Positions 28,955 through 31,798 of a stretch of DNA of 31,798 nucleotides are shown one piece after another; within the stretch, counting starts at the first letter, position 1; the number at the start of each line of letters is the position of its first letter. The translations under genes were made by a program, and so were the position numbers. The DNA is from Haplomitrium mnioides. Taxonomy: Eukaryota > Marchantiophyta > Haplomitriopsida > Calobryales. Where the stretch lies: contig JBNGIS010020613.1 in the NCBI GenBank assembly GCA_049999725.1, forward strand, positions 76,337 to 108,134. The letters run 5' to 3'. The notes beneath the pieces were generated by a model. The model was given only the letters and a program-made list of their open reading frames with translations. It was not told where the DNA came from and searched no databases.

Positions 28955-29077
28955 TGTTATAGGGACCATATATATAACTCTATATCAAGAGCTGTACTCA
29001 TTCATTCACTCATTCATTCTATACTACTCTTTCTCTCGGAAGCTCTCATGTGTATGTGCGGTGCTCATGCGATAACA
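28955..29077 (+). repeat. 3' LTR of the copia element, 123 bp
   Basis: It starts TGTTATAGGGACC right after the polypurine tract and ends GCGATAACA. The ends TGTTAT and ATAACA form an exact 6-bp inverted repeat, which sets the right boundary. It contains repeated CATTCATT units (CATTCATTCACTCATTCATT). The next bases, GATTT, would be the target duplication, but no left partner is identified. Confidence 0.82.
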
Positions 29078-29639
29078 GATTTAACTCGAATAATTCTTAG
29101 CAAGTTGAGTTTTTGAGAAGAGAGTCTATGCTCGCATAGACTCTGTTGTTTTATATTTCAATTTTAGCCTTGTCTATAGTCGAATAAAGTTAGAAAATGA
29201 ATTTGATTCTTGGTGGTGACCTTAGCCTTGCAAAAAGTTTTGTTTTTGTTCCTTTAAATGAAGAGACCTTGTAAAAAAATTTTGAAAGAATCGTTTTTGT
29301 TGTTCGCAAATCCTATGCCGCATAGGATTTGTTCTTGTTTCTTTTAAAACCAATCGTGACAACATTCACAACAAGCCATGATATTGGTGTTGCTGTATTG
29401 GTCTTATGCGCGCATACAATCAGTTATTGTCTCTACTCATCTTAAACACTTGGAGGATGTGTTATAGTAACCTTTGTTTGCAAATCTTGTTTTTTTTTTC
29501 TTTTCAAAATAGATTTTCCTTTTTTTCAAATCACCTAAAGTTTATTTTTAATATTTTGCAAAGTGTTTTGTTTCTACAAATTCAAACATTTGCTTAAGAT
29601 GACTGGAATATTTGTGGCACCTGAGGTTGTATTTTGAAG
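29078..29639. repeat. Noncoding stretch with isolated palindromic units
   Basis: AGTCTATGCTCGCATAGACT at 29123-29142 has exact 9-base arms around TC. CCTATGCCGCATAGG at about 29312 and ATGCGCGCAT at about 29406 are of the same kind as those in the introns at 19670 and 21500. The remainder is T-rich, with no gene. Confidence 0.6.
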
Positions 29640-30822
29640 TTACAAGTATCGATATATGTTTTACTGAACTACTTTTATGTCCTTTGTGCTTTGTGATGAT
29701 GCAATCAAATATAATCGCCAATTGTTTCTTCATCGTGACCAACAAATGAAAGAAATTTCAAAACTTACGAACCATCGAAGAAAATTTTATGCCAATGGTC
29801 AAAGTACTTGAGAATTATCATTGACAGAATGGATCAGAAGAAAACTGCTATTCCACATTCTCAACTCAAGTGCCTACCTAAAGTGGACAGAGAAATTTTG
29901 AGTTCAATGTTGATTCCTCTCAAGGCATATTCTGAAATCAAACAATCTCAAAAGGAAGAAAGAGAAGTGGATGTCGAGAAAGTGGTATTTTCAATGAGGG
30001 ACAACATAAGTGAGTACTGCTACAAGTTCTTTACAAATTTTGATGTTCAATGGTGGAATGACTTTTATCTTGCCCAACAAGAGATTGCGGCCTACATTCT
30101 TGAAAAAAAAAGACGACAACTCGAAGCAGAATTTACCTTTCCACCTTCACAACCGTCAAACACTTGTAATGATTTTCAAAATGTTTGTCTAAATTCTTAG
30201 CTTCATGCTCAACAAACAGAAGAAGATACTCTGGTACAACAAGTACTTTCTACATGTCGAGCAATCTATGATGGAGCATCTAGACCGCGAGAAGGGACTT
30301 TTTCTCACAATACTCGATACGGGCATAAATTTGGCAATCTACATGAGATGAAAGCTAGAATGTTTATTTGTGTTGTTGTATCTCTGGATCCAAAAACCAT
30401 ACCATTTTGGGTTGCCAAGGTTCTCAAAGTTTTTCCATTTGATGAGGAAGATCTCGGAAACCCGAAATGAATACGAGTTCAATGGTTTGCTTATTTGGCT
30501 AAAGATGCATTTTTTGGACAATACTTCCCAGAAAAAATAACAGCCACAAAAGGGAAACGTAAATCCAAGTTACATATTGATGTACTTGATGTGACACAAA
30601 TCACGATTCTGTATTTTGATTTTCTTCTTTCCGAAAAGAAACCAATTGAGAAAAGCCACTCTAGCTACTATTAAAGCAAATCTATTTGAGTACGAAAGAC
30701 AAAAAACCCTTAATCCTCAAATGTTTCAAAGAGATTCAATCATTGTCATTAACACTGAGACAGATCAAGCAAACCTTGATGAATCTTCTAAAGCTGAATC
30801 CGAAGAAGTCGGAGATGAATGA
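29640..30822 (+). pseudogene. Plus-strand pseudogene, unrecognised, with FWVAKVL / VQWFA block
   Basis: A first part around 29670-29800 reads LCDDAIKYNRQLFLHRDQQM, KEISKLTNHRRKFY, with a possible CxxC just before. After a shift the frame FCQWSKYLRIIIDRMDQKK continues to a TAG at 30198. The same frame goes on (YGHKFGNLHEMKARMFICVV, KTIPFWVAKVLKVFPFDEED) to a TGA at about 30469, then IRVQWFAYLAKDAFFGQYFP, EKITATKGKRKSKLHIDVLD, and shifts near 30650 into ATLATIKANLFEYERQKTLN and an acidic tail (ESSKAESEEVGDE) ending at 30822. PFW.AKVL followed by VQW(F/Y) recalls small barrel domains found at the C-termini of some element or chromatin proteins, but I cannot name the family. It is about 390 codons in all with two stops and two shifts. 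Confidence 0.6.
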
Positions 30823-31254
30823 CTAAAGTCATTCAAGAATTTTATTATATATTTTGTATTTTCAAGTATATTGTAATTTAAGATTATTATTTTAAAATAT
30901 ACTTGAAAACCTTTTTAAACAAAATTTTGAACTTTTTCTGCCAACTTGAACTTTTGATTGTAAATTATTCCAAGTTGAATGTTATTCTCTATAAATAAAA
31001 CTTAAATTTATAGTTAGTATTTTTATTTGCTTTGTAAAAATATTTTCTTCTCCAAAATGTAAGTAATTTGTTTTCAACTTTATTGTTTTTTAGAAGAGTT
31101 TAAGGTTATTCTCTTGCTAAAGCATCTATCCAAATTGACTAATTTGTTTTTTCTTTTCAAGAATTTAGTGTAAAACTTAAAACCTTTAGTGCTATTTGAC
31201 TCAGATAAAGAGCTTTGTACATGTTTTTACTTTTAGATTTCAAATTAGAAATCA
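30823..31254. other. AT-rich 3' flank
   Basis: AT-rich sequence following the pseudogene. AATAAA at about 30994 could be a polyadenylation signal for it. Nothing else is seen. Confidence 0.4.
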
Positions 31255-31600
31255 AAACCTTTTGCGTGCGTAGAGTTTGTTGCAAAAAATAGAACATTTA
31301 CACTCTGTATCCTCGGTTGTAGAAGTGTGAACCCTATGCATGCATAGACTTTGATTTGCAAGCAAAACGTACAGCGTAGAAAAACTCTTCTACTAAACCT
31401 AAAACCTAGGTTCTTGCCAGTCTTTGTTGTGGAATGTTTATATGGTGAGTTCGTATTCCTATGCGTGCATAGACTTTGGGGTGGAGTGCTCAGATGTGAG
31501 TTTGGATTCCTATGCGCGTAGAGACTTTGGGGTGGAGTGTTCACATGTTGAGCTTGGATTCCTCTGTGCTCATAGACTTTGAGATGGAAGTCCACGCCTT
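31255..31600. repeat. Palindrome-centred repeats, about 52-bp units at the end
   Basis: CTATGCATGCATAG (31334-31347) is an exact palindrome. CTATGCGTGCATAG (31459-31472) differs from one by a central mismatch. From 31441 about three units of roughly 52 bp repeat TTCCTATGCGTGCATAGACT, TTGGGGTGGAGTG and TGAG. The open frame on the minus strand here comes from the repeat. Confidence 0.7.
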
Positions 31601-31798
31601 CCACAAGTTCTAGTTCTCATGTACAACTCTTAAGCTTCTTCATACAAAGACTATCGATTACAACTTTGTTTGTACACAAGTCTTAGACTCTTTTGTAGAT
31701 CTTGAGACCTTTGTTTGGTTGAATCAAGTCTAAAACTTAGAGATGTTTCTTTTTTACAATCTTAATTCAATCTCCTTAGCTACTGCTTTTTTGATTCT
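31601..31798. other. No feature recognised
   Basis: AT-rich window end with no coding signal. Confidence 0.4.

Larger units (their letters stand above)
23270..29077 (+). mobile_element. Ty1/copia LTR retrotransposon, 5' LTR not found
   Basis: The domain order gag, protease, integrase, RT, RNase H is that of Ty1/copia. The coding part ends at 28467. A polypurine tract (AAGGGGGAG, 28946-28954) and a 123-bp 3' LTR (28955-29077) follow. I find no matching 5' LTR, so the left boundary is arbitrary. Stops and at least four frameshifts make it nonautonomous. Two unusual traits stand out: an AT-hook-like KRGRP segment between integrase and RT, and a repeat array in the RT reading frame. Confidence 0.9.

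Noticed and set aside
31245-31604. Open frame of 119 codons on the minus strand
   Set aside because: Its content follows the repeated units. There is no domain or independent coding signal.

Overview
The window reads as AT-rich nuclear DNA of a land plant, from a stretch packed with transposable elements. The evidence is a plant-type initiator-Met tRNA primer binding site (12056-12067), chromodomain-bearing Ty3/gypsy elements, a Ty1/copia element, and GT-AG introns in a decayed cellular or element gene. The repeat style suggests a large-genome lineage such as a fern or gymnosperm, but I cannot name the organism. I see no intact protein-coding gene, no RNA gene and no CRISPR array. Nearly every coding region is interrupted by stops or frameshifts.

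Layout. (1) 185-5279: an old minus-strand Ty3/gypsy element (A) with gag, protease, RT, RNase H and part of integrase. It has LTR-like copies at 185, 641 and 4882, and a solo LTR of the same family (1878-2292) sits inside its RNase H. (2) 5390-5990: a short plus-strand coding-like remnant. (3) 6130-13560: a long decayed minus-strand coding sequence I do not recognise. It is split by a younger, internally deleted chromovirus-type gypsy element B (8901-12505) with two LTRs. Removing B with one copy of its 5-bp target duplication rejoins the reading frame. (4) 13950-22090: two diverged tandem copies, offset about 3.4 kb, of a multi-exon minus-strand pseudogene. Its C-terminus carries an SAM-methyltransferase-like motif, and its introns and 3' flank hold palindrome-centred minisatellites. 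(5) 23270-29077: a plus-strand Ty1/copia element with gag, protease, integrase, RT and RNase H and a 123-bp 3' LTR. Its RT is split by a roughly 660-bp repeat array that stays in the RT reading frame. (6) 29640-30822: a plus-strand pseudogene of unknown function, followed by more palindromic repeats (31255-31600).

The history I infer is a layered one: an old gene and element A decayed, probably under cytosine methylation. In one carefully read stretch the in-frame stops are TAG or TGA and never TAA. Related gypsy LTR elements then inserted into both. The two most unusual points are the in-frame repeat array inside the copia RT and the tandemly duplicated methyltransferase-like gene with palindromic intron repeats.
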